Assembly: GCA_019925095.2 (NCBI GenBank)
Contig: CM034407.1
Span: 18,358,710-18,422,709, forward strand
Source: Dendrolimus kikuchii
Lineage: Eukaryota; Arthropoda; Insecta; Lepidoptera; Lasiocampidae
Length of the DNA stretch: 64,000 nt
Direction of reading: 5' to 3'
How positions within the stretch are numbered: position 1 is the stretch's first letter; each line of letters begins with the position of its first letter. A program made the position numbers and the translations under genes. Of this stretch, positions 10,240 to 21,011 are shown one piece after another. Under the pieces are notes generated by a model. That model saw only the letters and a list, made by a program, of their open reading frames with translations. It was not told the DNA's origin and made no database searches.

Positions 10240-10980
10240 TATAAGAAATCAGTGATTAGGTACTATGTTTTGTTATACTACGTAATTGTACTTACCAGGT
10301 CAGCAAGCTCGCTTAAGCGACAAAGCCCTTCAATTATGAATTAATAAAAACAACCTTAAAAAGGATTTAACCACAGTACGAAAGCTTCAGAATATAACAG
10401 AACTCATCATAAGCCGTCAATAACACAAGAACCTCGTAAACCTTTACTATCGAGATCAAAGCTTCCGTGGACACATCAAAAGTCTACGAATGTACCACAC
10501 CGTCCGAATCCCGGTCAGTGATACACTCCTAACCTACATTCTCAGTTGCAACACGAACAATCGTAAAACATCTGATTATAATTTCTTCTGATTGAGCAAT
10601 GGGATTTTGTGAGTTTACAGCCGTCCGGTGTCGTATTACCGCCTACCGCAACCACATATTCAAGATAATTAAAAAAAAATCTTAAAAAGTCAAATTCAAT
10701 TCAATTGTTTATTGCTCAAGTTCTTCGTATAGATAACAACACCTCTAGAAATAAATTAAACTAAACAATAAAATAGAAACCTAAAATTAAATACGAAAAC
10801 TAAATAAAAAAGGAGAGCAAAATTATAGATAAAATTCAATTCAATTTAAATTCATTTATTTGCTTAAAATATGGTACATAAATTTGAGGTGACATAAGAA
10901 TCCAAGACTCACATGTTTTGCCTATGAGGCGTGCAAATTTTCCTTAGGATTGTTAAAAAGGATTATTAAAAAGAAATATA
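10240..10980. other. AT-rich DNA with ATTCAATT-type low complexity
   Basis: No gene recognised. At 10685-10710 and 10835-10865, TCAATTCAATT-like tracts resemble LINE tails, but no family could be fixed. Confidence 0.4.
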
Positions 10981-10984
10981 CAAT

Positions 10985-11135
10985 ATCTAGCTGATACCCG
11001 CCCGCTTCGCGTGCCGTAAAATCCGTTATTACCTGACCTCTACTTGGCGAAAGGAAGGTCCATGCCAAATTTCAAGTCTTTGGGTATTATAGTTCCTGAG
11101 ATATCGTGATGAGTCACTATATACGTGGATTTCAA
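10985..11135. repeat. GATACCCGCCCGCTTCGCGTG dispersed-repeat end
   Basis: It begins AGCTGATACCCGCCCGCTTC, followed by CCTGAGATATCG. This resembles the end of a widespread lepidopteran interspersed repeat; related ends lie near 36001 and 22490. Non-coding remnant. Confidence 0.4.
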
Positions 11136-11196
11136 TTATATATATATATATTACAAAATTTAAAAAAAACATACATTAATGTCAATCAATAACACA

Positions 11197-11255
11197 AGCG
11201 TAACTTGCTAATTTGGGGATATACAATATGTGTTTGTCTGCCGATTGTTATATAA
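11197..11255 (+). mobile_element. tRNA-SINE family A, 3' fragment
   Basis: Only the 3' body remains (CAAGCGTAACTTGCTAATTT to GTCTGCCGATTGTTAT), in the opposite orientation to the 5450 copy. Confidence 0.7.
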
Positions 11256-11539
11256 AAAAAAACATAAAATTTTGTCCAAAAATTACGCTAAAAATTCGTT
11301 TACGGAGTAAAAACATTTATCCAACAGCCATTTGTGTAGTCTTTGTTTGAATATATTTATGGGCAGATGTTAAAACCCTTCGGAAAGTTTGTTAAAAACC
11401 TTTACCGACATGTAATTTGAATTTTCAGCTGGGGAACAATAATCTATTGTCTGTTTTCACCCTTAGTTGCCATGTCCGCAGTTCTTGATGTCTAGAGAAC
11501 AATTCAGTCTATATTCTATTTGTACAAAGTAATTTTCTT

Positions 11540-11760
11540 AGAAAGTATAGCTATTGCGACTCTTGGATCGTGGGGTACTCATACCATGAGTATCTACAAA
11601 GAGCTATCAAAACGACTCATCTACGCTTCAGGTGATCAGAGGGCTGGTGACTATCTCGGCCAACAGATGAATATGGCAATCCATCGAGGAAACTTGGCTA
11701 CGTTGCTAGCTAACCTTCTCGTCGCCTTACCCATAGAAGACGGTGACCTAAGCTCACTAT
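11540..11760 (+). pseudogene. LINE C-terminal module remnant
   Basis: It reads ATLGSWGTHTMSIYKELSKR, then GDQRAGDYLGQQMNMAIHRG, then NLATLL. This is a second copy of the module at 8040, diverged and lacking the upstream half. Confidence 0.55.
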
Positions 11761-12179
11761 TCGGACTCTTATTCTTGAGGGATATATGTAGCTCTCTGGA
11801 TCGCCATACTGATCTGTTGACTGAGGTAGGCACCAAATCTCTGATCACCTGAAGGTTCGATTAGACATTTTGGGAGCTTTTTATAGAAGCTCATGGCCTT
11901 AAGATCCCAAGGTCTAGGGTTAACAACAAAAAAATTGTTAAAGATATCTAAACAATTATGTTGATTTTACCTAGGCAACTCAGAAAGTTTTGCGACAATT
12001 AAAAAAAATGTTCTATAGGTACATATTATTTTATTAAACCTTTTCAAAGTACTCTCCACCAGCCTCTATACAAAGTTCATGCGTCCTAACCAGTTTTCGA
12101 AACACTTTCCAGTCCGCCGCAGACACCTCATTTACAGCTTGCTCGAACGCTGATAGCGCATCTTCCGCCGACGAAAATT

Positions 12180-12428
12180 TTATCCCTTTGAGCTGATTTT
12201 TATTTTCAGGAATAAAAAAAAGTCACACGGTGATAGGTCAGGGGTGTAAGGAGGGAGACCCAGGAGTTTGACCGGCATGCTGTCCAGGATGTCCCTCACT
12301 TTGAGCGCGGTATGGGCGGGCCCGTTGTCGTGGTGGAGCAGTAGCTCACGGAGCCCTGTGTTTGGTCGCTTGTGTCTCACAACAGAGAAAAATTCTGCCA
12401 AGCATTTGGCACGTACTGCAGATTGCAT
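12180..12428 (-). pseudogene. Mariner transposase C-terminal fragment
   Basis: An 82-residue open fragment containing the DN and D of the D34D triad. It is cut short by a frameshift before the usual C-terminus, which continues in another frame to about 12040. Confidence 0.8.
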
Positions 12429-12477
12429 CGTGAAGCCTTCAGGAGGCTTCCCGATCCAATCTGCAGTACGTGCTAAA
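12405..12477. repeat. Hairpin at the mariner deletion junction
   Basis: Arms of about 33 bp (GGCACGTACTGCAGATTG on the left) are inverted around a short loop at 12439-12441, with a few mismatches. Confidence 0.85.
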
Positions 12478-13314
12478 TCTCTTGATACGTAAGTAGCCTA
12501 TTGTCTTGGATTAAATTTTTCACTGCTAGCACGTTTTCTTCTGTAACAGCCGTCAAAGGACGACCACTTCTTTCTTCTTCCCCAAAATTGGTCGACCGCG
12601 CCTGAATTCGTTGTACCAACGATATACGGTTACTTTAGAAGGGCCTCCATGAATGTCATTTGAAGTCTAACGTACGATTCGTCTGGTTTCAGGCTCCACT
12701 TGAAATCGTAAAAAATCATAGCGCAAAAATGTTCCAGACGCAGATCCATTTTTTAAGGAGACACAATAATTTAAATTAGCTCGCAAACAATCTGGAGGGA
12801 AATTTTGAAATTGGAACGTACCTATTTTTAGTTATTAATAATCATATTTTCAAAATAGATTATAACTGGCCAGTCTCTCATACATAAAAACTTTTTTTCG
12901 CAATACTTTCTGAGTGGCCTGGTATAGTTACGTTTTGCTAAAAAATAGTAATGTAAGCTTTAAAATTAAATTTGCTTCAGAAGTAGGCAATATTTTCGCA
13001 CCGTGAATCACGCCACTTATAGTTTGCTATTAAGACCCAAATACACGTCTGCCACAGAAATTGTTTATGTCAGTTTAAATCCAGTGTATCTAGAAATCTT
13101 GCTCGACAGATAACGAGGATGAAAGGGACGGTGGATCTTCTCTCACTTTCTAAAATGATCACTATTTATTGGAATAACAACTCCATTATGGCAGCGAGTG
13201 TATTTATTAGGGATGGCCTGTGAATATTTGGATCACTAATGCATGGTCATTGAAAAAGTTTTCTTTAAAAGTATGGAAATAAAATAATGGATTCGCTAAA
13301 TGAACTTAAGAGAC

Positions 13315-13373
13315 TGTCTAGTCGTCCGGTTAGCGGCCGATTGTTATTCATCCAGTTAGCGGACGACTAGACA
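13315..13373. repeat. 14-bp perfect inverted repeat
   Basis: TGTCTAGTCGTCCG at 13315-13328 is inverted at 13360-13373. GTTAGCGG occurs twice between the arms. Confidence 0.85.
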
Positions 13374-13594
13374 CATCGTAAAATAATAGGAATCACAATA
13401 GCACTACAAAAATCTTAACACTGAAAGCTCCTAAATATTATGTAAGTAAGTGGCGCCACGGGACATTATTGTGTTGCTGATGTTGTTGTTTTATTCGCCA
13501 CAGTGGCAGGCAAAGGAACTTAGCCCATACAGTTCTATCTTCAAGTCAAGCCTTGTATTAAAGTCTTCAGTATAGCTGTAGTGTGTGTAATTTT

Positions 13595-13745
13595 TTTAAT
13601 TTAATGTTTTTGTTATGCATAATTTAAAAATAATATTAGCATTCAGAACTCCTTCTCTATATAAACTATAAGTGTGCGAAAATTAATACCCCTCCGTCTG
13701 CGCAATTTTCGTAAAAAGGGGTACAAAGTTTTTCCTTCACGTGTT
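13595..13745. repeat. Dispersed repeat, partner at 32910-33060
   Basis: It contains CTCCTTCTCTATATAAACTA and GTACAAAGTTTTTCCTTCAC. The same block occurs inverted at 32910-33060. Family unknown; TIRs not resolved. Confidence 0.6.
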
Positions 13746-14485
13746 AATAATATACATTATATTGCTACAAAATAAAAAATAAATAGATTATTTAATATAT
13801 TTAATAAATTGATTGAGTGCCAGCAATGGTATAGTTTATTCTAATTGATATCACTTAATAGCTTCGATCAATTCCATTGATGTACTCAACTCACTAGTGA
13901 TGCGATAAAACATCGATACATATAATAAAATATCGAAATCTACGCAAAGAATCGTCGTAAAAGGAATTACAAAGCAATAAAAAGCTTTCGGCGCTCCCGA
14001 ACGAGTAAATCATTCAGCACTCCCTCACAGACCAGCTATAAATTTAAAATGCGATAGAATTTTTTATCTATAAGCCTTTGATCCCGTATCGTGTTTACTC
14101 TAAAGCTCGATAGAGCTACAAATAGCTAAGTATACATTTCTATATACAATATACTAATAGTTTTAGACAGCTGCAAATGGCAGCATTACAAATACCGACT
14201 GCCAAAGACTTGGGTTGGATTAAAGACAATTTTAATTTTTTTATTGCCTGAAGCAGGAAAAGAAACACGTCAAACAAAGGAGTTCTTGTAGCTCCTCGAA
14301 AATACACATTTCACTAAACAGTTTACATTTTTAACACGTTCACAATAGCGGAACGGGCAGTCCAAGTAACTGAGATACCTTTATAAATCTACAGAACATC
14401 GCAGCCTTATAGATACGTAAAAAGTATCATATAGCGCATTCTTTACTGTTTGAAAAGAAATTAAAATTAATAAGAATATAATAAA

Positions 14486-14688
14486 TAATCGATAGACAAA
14501 CACACATATTTTATTCTATATCCCTTACGCTTGTGTTATGGGTCATATAAAACGGACTGCTATGGGACCGATCCCAGACACCCATAACGAAGAAAATTTG
14601 TTTCCAAAATTTACCATACCAGGAATCGAACCCGCAACCTCTGCATTGCAATCCGTCTTCGTGAAACAGAAGACAAAGGCCGACATTA
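14486..14688 (-). mobile_element. tRNA-SINE family A, decayed copy
   Basis: The B box reads GGTTCGATTCC on the minus strand. The A-box region is damaged by an insertion near 14655-14672. Confidence 0.7.
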
Positions 14689-14755
14689 TTTATGTCATAC
14701 TGTTTTAAAAGTTAGATGATAAGATGTTATTTTAACCCCTGTTCTTTTGTGTTTC

Positions 14756-15036
14756 ATCCGTGCAGTAACGGAAAAAGAATATTAATTCCTGCGGCCGGGC
14801 GACCTGTCGTAAGAGGCGACAAAACTACCCATAGCCAGGTAGGGTATTTACCCGTCTGGATGGCTACCACCCTTGGTCTAGGGTACGGCGCCATAACAAC
14901 ATTGAGTTGTGTTCCGCGCATTAGAAACCAGCAGCGCGTTTGTAGCACCTTTGGTGTTGCAAATGTCTATAGGCGATGGTAACCGCTTTCCTTCACATGG
15001 GCTGTCTGCTGAACTTATGCAATTAAAAAAAAATTA
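14756..15036 (+). mobile_element. SINE-like element
   Basis: Begins TCCGTGCAGTAACGG. It lacks about 25 bases around the GGTTCCAGTCTCCC block that is present in the 9926 copy. Confidence 0.72.
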
Positions 15037-15104
15037 AAATATTTACAATTTATTATAAATTGTAAATATGTATGTCCGCATCCCTATTTCAAAAACAATC
15101 AATA

Positions 15105-16265
15105 ACCTACGGCTAGAGTTTTTGGCGCGAACTGAAAGGAGACGTTGTGCTGTGCAGTTTTATTTTCTAAAAATGTGTAAATTTACTCTAAAATGAACAG
15201 TAGTTGTAGGATATTGATAGTTTTTGAGTATTAATTATGTGTTTTTGCGAGAAATGTGAACTATATAGCCAAATGTGGCCTTTCGAGTTTTCACAAGAAC
15301 TCCGTTAAATGACGTCGATTGTAGCCTACAATACAACGGCGCCTGGCTTAAAGGCCTAGTTGCCAAGCCTTAAACATAAAAAAATAACCTACTGCTATTG
15401 TTCACTTTTAATTGACATTAAACATTTTTTAAACAAAACTGCACTGTGAAACATCAGCCTCTTTTCCCAAAAACTCATAATGAACCGTAACACATGTATA
15501 TTTATCTCGCCCGTTTCCTATTGGGGTAAGCAGAGACGATAGATCTCCGCCTGCTACAATCCTGAACACTATTCGCTGCATCAACTTTCATGAATCATTT
15601 CATACACACACGTATATTTCAAGTGCTGTAATGAAACGTATATGAGCTGATGTTATAATTGTTATTTAACTCTATGAGTGCGGCTAATGTCTCTTGATAT
15701 GAGGTAAGAGCGACTGTTTGGATCGACTATTGCAATAAAAACTGTCCGTTTGAATTTCCTTGCGTAAAACAGAATTTTAATCCAGAAGCGTTAAGTTTAT
15801 GCGTTGCTATTTTTAATGTTGTCATTTCCCAGTTCGCGACTTTGTCCTTGGTGTCTAGCTATACTTATGTTATATTTAGTTTCAATATGAATAATACAAC
15901 CAATGTTGTAACAAAACTGGTTGGATACATGTGCGTTTGTATCAGTATTTTGTCTTTTGTTTATTTACGACCGGTTCCTATATCTTAAGGACAGCTTATT
16001 TGCCATAAAAATTGACATAAGCTCCATAGAAGTAATGCCAAAATTTAGTCAATTAAATGAATAGTGAGATATAGGAACCGATCTGACATCAAAACATCAT
16101 TCACGTTTCATTACGACGACCACTAAACACATAATTCCTATTCAAAAAATATCAATATTGTTGTCCTACAACTATTGTTCATTTTAGAGTAATATTACAC
16201 ATATTTAGAAAAATAAAACTGCACAGTCACCAACGTCACCTTCCAGTTCCCGCCAAAAACCCAGA
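15105..16265. mobile_element. Element with about 125-bp terminal inverted repeats
   Basis: The left arm (15105-15230) starts near TTTTTGGCGCGAACTGAAAG and contains TCTAAAATGAACAGTAGTTG. The right arm (about 16130-16265) is its inverted copy with some divergence. A further inverted fragment lies at 15395-15485 and a separate copy at 42245-42520. No transposase frame was found inside. Confidence 0.5.
15972..16080. mobile_element. Small MITE with CGGTTCCTATATCT ends
   Basis: 14-bp exact inverted ends lie at 15972-15985 and 16067-16080, nested in the larger inverted-repeat element. Confidence 0.55.
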
Positions 16266-16269
16266 TATA

Positions 16270-17660
16270 TATTAACATAACAACACATACCTCATCCGTC
16301 ACAGTCACATTCGAAAACAATATAAACATTTTTTTTTAATAAAACATCCAAAAGTACTAAAATGTTCAGCTATCAAAAATGAAAAAATTAAACACGTTTG
16401 TTTATTCATTTAAATTTCGAACGATATGTTACCAATTTCAATGAGGGCGGTCTGAGCAAAAGGGCCTTTGTCGTAATCTTTATTTATACATTTTTATTAG
16501 TAGCGATGCTGCATTTGAAATTAACTTTTAAACGCATTGACGTCAGAACCGTACAACGATGAAGCTTTTTTTATGGTAAAAGTATAAAGCACAAAGTGGA
16601 TGGTCCTCCTAAAGAGGTTATGTGTGTGTGGAACAGTTATATGATGTCATAATCATCAGTGACGCTAGATGATAAACCGTCTGATGTTAGAACCTGCATA
16701 GCTTGCGCTCAAAAGATGTAATTGATGATGATTAAACTTCTAGAGTGTCGCTAGGTCATATTATATGCTGTCCTGTTGTAAATACTGGTTTGTAATATAT
16801 GCTCTTTTTTCATAGTATCTAAGCAACTTTTGTTACCTGTCTTTACATAAAACTCTTTATTTTAAAACACATCATAAAAAAATGGAATTCTATTTTTTAT
16901 TTACAACATGTCCCTACTAAGGACGTCGTTAGAGAATGTATTTTGTCTCTGGAGCGGAACTTCTGGGCGCCCATCAAAACAATGACTGGACTTCATAAAT
17001 TAGGATATAAAAGCCAAAATACTGATAAAGGAGAACTTTAAAAAAAATGACAAATGCAGTTGCATAAGAAGGAAATCTCTATCTAACAAAAATAACAGTA
17101 AAACAAAAACGACTTAATAATGGCTAAATGAGCAATTAGTGCGAAGACAAATACAAAACAAAAAAATGTTTCATTATATAAAATATTATCTATGACCATA
17201 TTTGTGCAAGTGACACCAATAAGAGTGAGCCAAGGTAAAAATTATACATAATTTTTAAAAAGTTTGAATATGGCCGATAACTAAAAAACTACGGCACTTT
17301 TACTAAGCATAAATTTTAATTATCTGACCAGTCATCATATCTCCCACCCGCAGGTGAAAGATTATCCATTAATTACGCCACATATATTAAAGCGAATATA
17401 AATATGACTACTTAATCCACACGTTCTGGTATCCAACAAAAAATGTCACACAGTTAGTTTACTTCAGTCCGCAACCCTATGTACAAAACCACATGCGGTG
17501 AAATTAATTGATAATATAACACAATTTCTGTATTAAAGAAGAATAAAATACTGGTGTGATAAATTAAAGTGTTTTAACCGACAAATATAATAATGTTCCT
17601 GTAAACTTGTTGGTATCATCTAATGCTTTACCGCACTAGCTAAAAATAATATAAGAAGTA
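16270..17660. other. AT-rich intergenic DNA
   Basis: No gene or clear repeat family recognised. Confidence 0.5.
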
Positions 17661-17849
17661 ATAAACATTGACAATTAATTACCATCGCATCCGTAAGTAC
17701 GCAATCTGCCACAGATGTGGAAACTTGTTGAATCGGTGTAATCACAAAAATTACACTAATTTGTTTTATCGGTTTTTAAAGCACATCACTGGCACTGATT
17801 TTTTTAAATCACACAGAGTACCGAAGGTTCGAAATTTGAATTTGCCTAA

Positions 17850-18095
17850 GTGTCACACGCGGTCACTTAGGCGGGAAAAACGGAAGGGCAGTCCAGCGCA
17901 CGCGCGATTACCACTGAAACTGGCAATGCCAAGTTGCCAGCTCGAACCGCCTACTGATGTTCCAACGTCACGGCCAACGTTTGGCATAGGTGCCAACAAC
18001 CACCCGCCGATTTTAATACACACCCGTTTGTTTACATTTCCACTGATATCATGCCGTTTCGATCTTAGTAGGATAAAGTGACATCGTTGATTCAC
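17850..18095. other. Less AT-rich unique-looking stretch
   Basis: Higher GC than its surroundings, open on both strands, no domain motif and no supported splice sites. It could be a promoter or an old repeat; not called as a gene. Confidence 0.25.
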
Positions 18096-18395
18096 GGCTA
18101 CACGACTGGTGGTTTGGATTTAAAGTTTAATTCGGTATTATAGATCATTGATGATGCACATCTAAATTACGAGGCTAATAAGATCTTCGAACTGGGCTCG
18201 TCTCTCAGTATCTTTTTATTTATTACCAGAACAAAGTAAAAAGGCAGACGGGCTACTTGATGAAAAGTGGTTCCTAAAGACGTTTTCAACGACAGGAGCG
18301 CTACCAAAGTTTTGCCTCTCTCCAAAAATGTCTATGGTATCTTTATTAAATAATTCTTTGTAGCGGCGGAGTGGAAAAACGGCAAGAAGTATATT

Positions 18396-18660
18396 CATGT
18401 AGTAATGGAGAAAGAATACAATTTCCTGTCGTGACAGGTGGCCTGTCGTAAGAGACAAAACAAACAAAACAACCCACAGCCAGCTGGTAGGGTATTTGCC
18501 CGTCTGGATGACTACCGCCTCTGGTCTAGACTATGCCGCCATAACTGCCTTGATTTGTGTTCCGGCATTAGTGACAAGGCTCCAGAGCAGCAACACATTT
18601 GGCGCTACAAATGTCCGTAGGCGATGGTAACCGCTTTCCATCAGGTGGGCCATCTGCCTG
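18396..18660 (+). mobile_element. SINE-like element, 5'-shortened
   Basis: Starts at GGAGAAAGAATAC and has lost the TCCGTGCAGG head. It lies directly before a second copy. Confidence 0.65.
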
Positions 18661-18689
18661 TCTCAAGTTTCCTCCATATTCATACCGCT

Positions 18690-18945
18690 TCAGAAACGGT
18701 GTTAGAAAGAATACAACTTCCTGCTGCCGGGCGGCCTGTCGTAGAAGGCGACCAAAGAACTCACAGCCAGGTGGTACTGTATTTGCCCGACTGGATGGCT
18801 ACCAACCCTGATGTAGAGTATGCCGCCATAACTACCTTGATTTGTGTTCCGCCATTAGTGACCAGGTTCCAGTCTCTCGTAAGAGAGCAACAGCGCATTT
18901 GTAGCACCTTTGGTGTTGCAAATGTCCATAGGCGATGGTAAATTA
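18690..18945 (+). mobile_element. SINE-like element, second of a tandem pair
   Basis: Begins at AGAAACGGTGTTAGAAAG and ends after GTCCATAGGCGATGG, with the 3' tail cut off by the MITE that follows. Confidence 0.65.
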
Positions 18946-18964
18946 TCATTCAAGGTCCAATGTT

Positions 18965-19190
18965 CTATGTCTTTGTTCTAACTGGGATAATGTTAGTGTT
19001 AGTGACTGTGGCCAAATGCGTTTCGTTTATAGCGTAAAAAATAATGGCGTTAATGATTTGCTACATTAGTGTACACTGTGCACTAATTAACAATTAATAA
19101 CAATGTAGCATTACAAATAAAGCATTAAACCGCGCTACATCTATGTGAATCACTAACACTAAAATTATCCCAGATGTAGCAGTAACATTA
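18965..19190. mobile_element. MITE with CTGGGATAATNTTAGTGTTAGTGA ends
   Basis: The left end (CTGGGATAATGTTAGTGTTA) and the inverted right end (near 19145-19185) match. The right half is related to 49860-49970 and the inner left part to 43485-43560. Confidence 0.6.
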
Positions 19191-19206
19191 TAACATCCTT
19201 GTTTTA

Positions 19207-19512
19207 CAATAAAACTACGTTTTAACGGTTTTAAGGGCGGTAATTTATTCGATTTTTATTTTTCTGAGACTTTGATCACGTGGTAAATTAGATTAGGCTC
19301 CCATAGAGTAAATAATAACCATAAACAAAGTTAAAACTGAATAATTAAACTGAACAACTTGGCGGTAGGCTAAATACAACTTTAACAATACTCATTGACA
19401 CTTGACATCTTTATCTTCCGTGATCACGGCTACTGAAAAGTGGCCGAAACGTCGGAATAATAAAAATCAAATAAATTACCGCGCTTAAAACGATTAATAC
19501 GTAGTTTAATTA
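19207..19512. mobile_element. MITE with AACTACGTTTTAACGGTTTT ends
   Basis: About 300 bp. The terminal inverted repeat AAACTACGTTTTAACG...AAGNGCGGTAATTTAT is inverted at the right end. Internal motif AGTGGCCGAAACGTCGGAAT. A second copy at 24957-25378 carries a replacement in its left third. Confidence 0.65.
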
Positions 19513-19519
19513 TGTATTC

Positions 19520-20340
19520 CAGTGCGAAAACTTAAGAAAATATTATCCTTGTTTTAATTATTAAAGAATTGTGTATAATGTATGTATATTGTGTATAGAA
19601 ATTTAACTACGTAGGATTTATATTGCTTTGTATAGGAATTAATTCAACCACTGTACATTATGGTACGGTGTATGATTTTTCCGAAAATACTTTACACCCT
19701 ACGTAGTAGACATCAAAGCCGTTTTGACACGCTTTGTTCTTTCATGTGGAAACAAGAGGGTTACTGAATTATTTTAAGCAACATTTGATTTAATACATTC
19801 TAAAGAGAAAATCACTGATATTTTAATAACTCGATTTAGCTGAGGCTGAAATAATAACAATAAACGGCGAATTTTGTATCAGTCCAAACACTGAAGGGAC
19901 TTTGACTTTTTTCGTCTCAATTTTTCACTCTGGAAGGATGGAAGTAGCACTTCCTCACAACACCAGCATGTAACAGATACACTCTACATAATTATAAGTT
20001 TAGTATTAAAACTAGAATAAATTAATATAATAAGTTATTCGTAAGATACATACACCTCTACACAAAAATCAATAAATTAATGTCACACACAAGAACCAAA
20101 ATAACTAATAACCGTGTTAAATTCAAAAAATTTAATCTAGAAATTAAGTTTAATATAATAAAAATAGGATGGAGATGTACCTCCAATACAACTTAACGAA
20201 TAGTTCAAGTTCAAAAAAATCTTAGTTTTATGGCCTGGAATTATTTTCAGAATTTTTCATTCATAGGTAGGTGGTGTAACTTTTCGCAACTTCAAAAAAA
20301 TCTCACCACCTTTTTTGTAAATGTTAATAAATCCGTTTAA
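19520..20340. other. AT-rich intergenic DNA
   Basis: Nothing recognised. Confidence 0.5.
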
Positions 20341-20379
20341 CAAATCTTTCCCTCTCTTCTCCCACTGTTTATCCAGTCA

Positions 20380-20935
20380 TTTGGGATTGGATCTCCTCAT
20401 TTTCCTGCAGTAAGTCATACGGTCTTGGATTGTTAGTTCGGGCAATTGGGAATTCTTGAGTTCTCTTTGAAAGTTCGACCACCACGTCGATGGCAGTTTT
20501 CTTCTGGTACATGCAACTTTGATGCTAAGACAAAAAACTTGACATCATCGTCCGCCAGTAATTTGCACCGCATGTCCTGATCCTCCGTGTTCTTCATTCA
20601 ATCCTAACCAGCAACGTAGTGCAGAGCGCCCTACACTACGTGTACCAAATCGTGGTCTGCACTCCAGGACACATTTACTCCAACAGCATCAAGTGTGGCT
20701 GCAACACTGCCACTTCAACAGGTAATTTTATGACCTATGTCGGTTACTTTGGTTCTCTTACAGATACCCCCATTTCTGATTATATCTACAAGCGAAATGC
20801 CCTACATGGCTCGCTCCATAGCCTTCTAAGCGACTTTAAATTTGCACGTGTCGCAGTATTTTACGTCATACATGGTACGACGCACTGCTTAAAGATTTTC
20901 GTCTTCAAGTAGTGCAGGATTATAAGTCTAAGCAA
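20380..20935 (-). pseudogene. Decayed RTE-type LINE reverse-transcriptase tail
   Basis: On the minus strand, LKTKIFKQCVVPCMTY is followed in shifted frames by AMERAM, RTKVTDI, VLECRPRFGTRSVGRSALR. These are the conserved blocks after the RT domain of RTE/BovB-like LINEs. Several stops and frameshifts are present. The plus-strand open frame 20619-20912 and its exon-like edges are a shadow of this remnant. Confidence 0.6.
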
Positions 20936-21011
20936 CTTCCTTTGATTGATATGTGCTTTTTGAACGTGCAGTAGCGCTTGACAGACTGCCGTTTTATATA
21001 CCGTACGCTTA

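Larger units (their letters stand above)
11970..12922 (-). mobile_element. Mariner element, internally deleted
   Basis: The ends CCTAGGCAACTCAGAAAGTT and, inverted, CCAGGCCACTCAGAAAGTAT are flanked by TA at 11968-11969 and 12923-12924. The minus strand starts at ATG 12749 with a mariner N-terminus (MDLRLEHFCAMIFYDFKWSL, later RWYNEFRRGR). It ends with HHDNGPAHTA and PPYTPDLSPCDFFLF, the second and third catalytic aspartates at D34D spacing. The segment with the first aspartate is missing and replaced by a hairpin, and there are frameshifts, one near 12185. At 953 bp it is shorter than the usual 1.3 kb and cannot encode an active transposase. Confidence 0.88.

Noticed and set aside
17668..18081. 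137-residue plus-strand ORF
   Set aside because: Its first half is AT-rich low-content sequence, no domain was seen and the reverse strand is also open over the GC-richer part.
20608..20912. Exon-like plus-strand frame with plausible acceptor (CTAACCAG) and donor (ACAG/GTAATT), and a second acceptor at about 20762
   Set aside because: The minus strand carries decayed RTE reverse-transcriptase blocks (KIFKQCVVPCMTY, VLECRPRFGTRSVGR) over the same bases, so the plus frame is a shadow.
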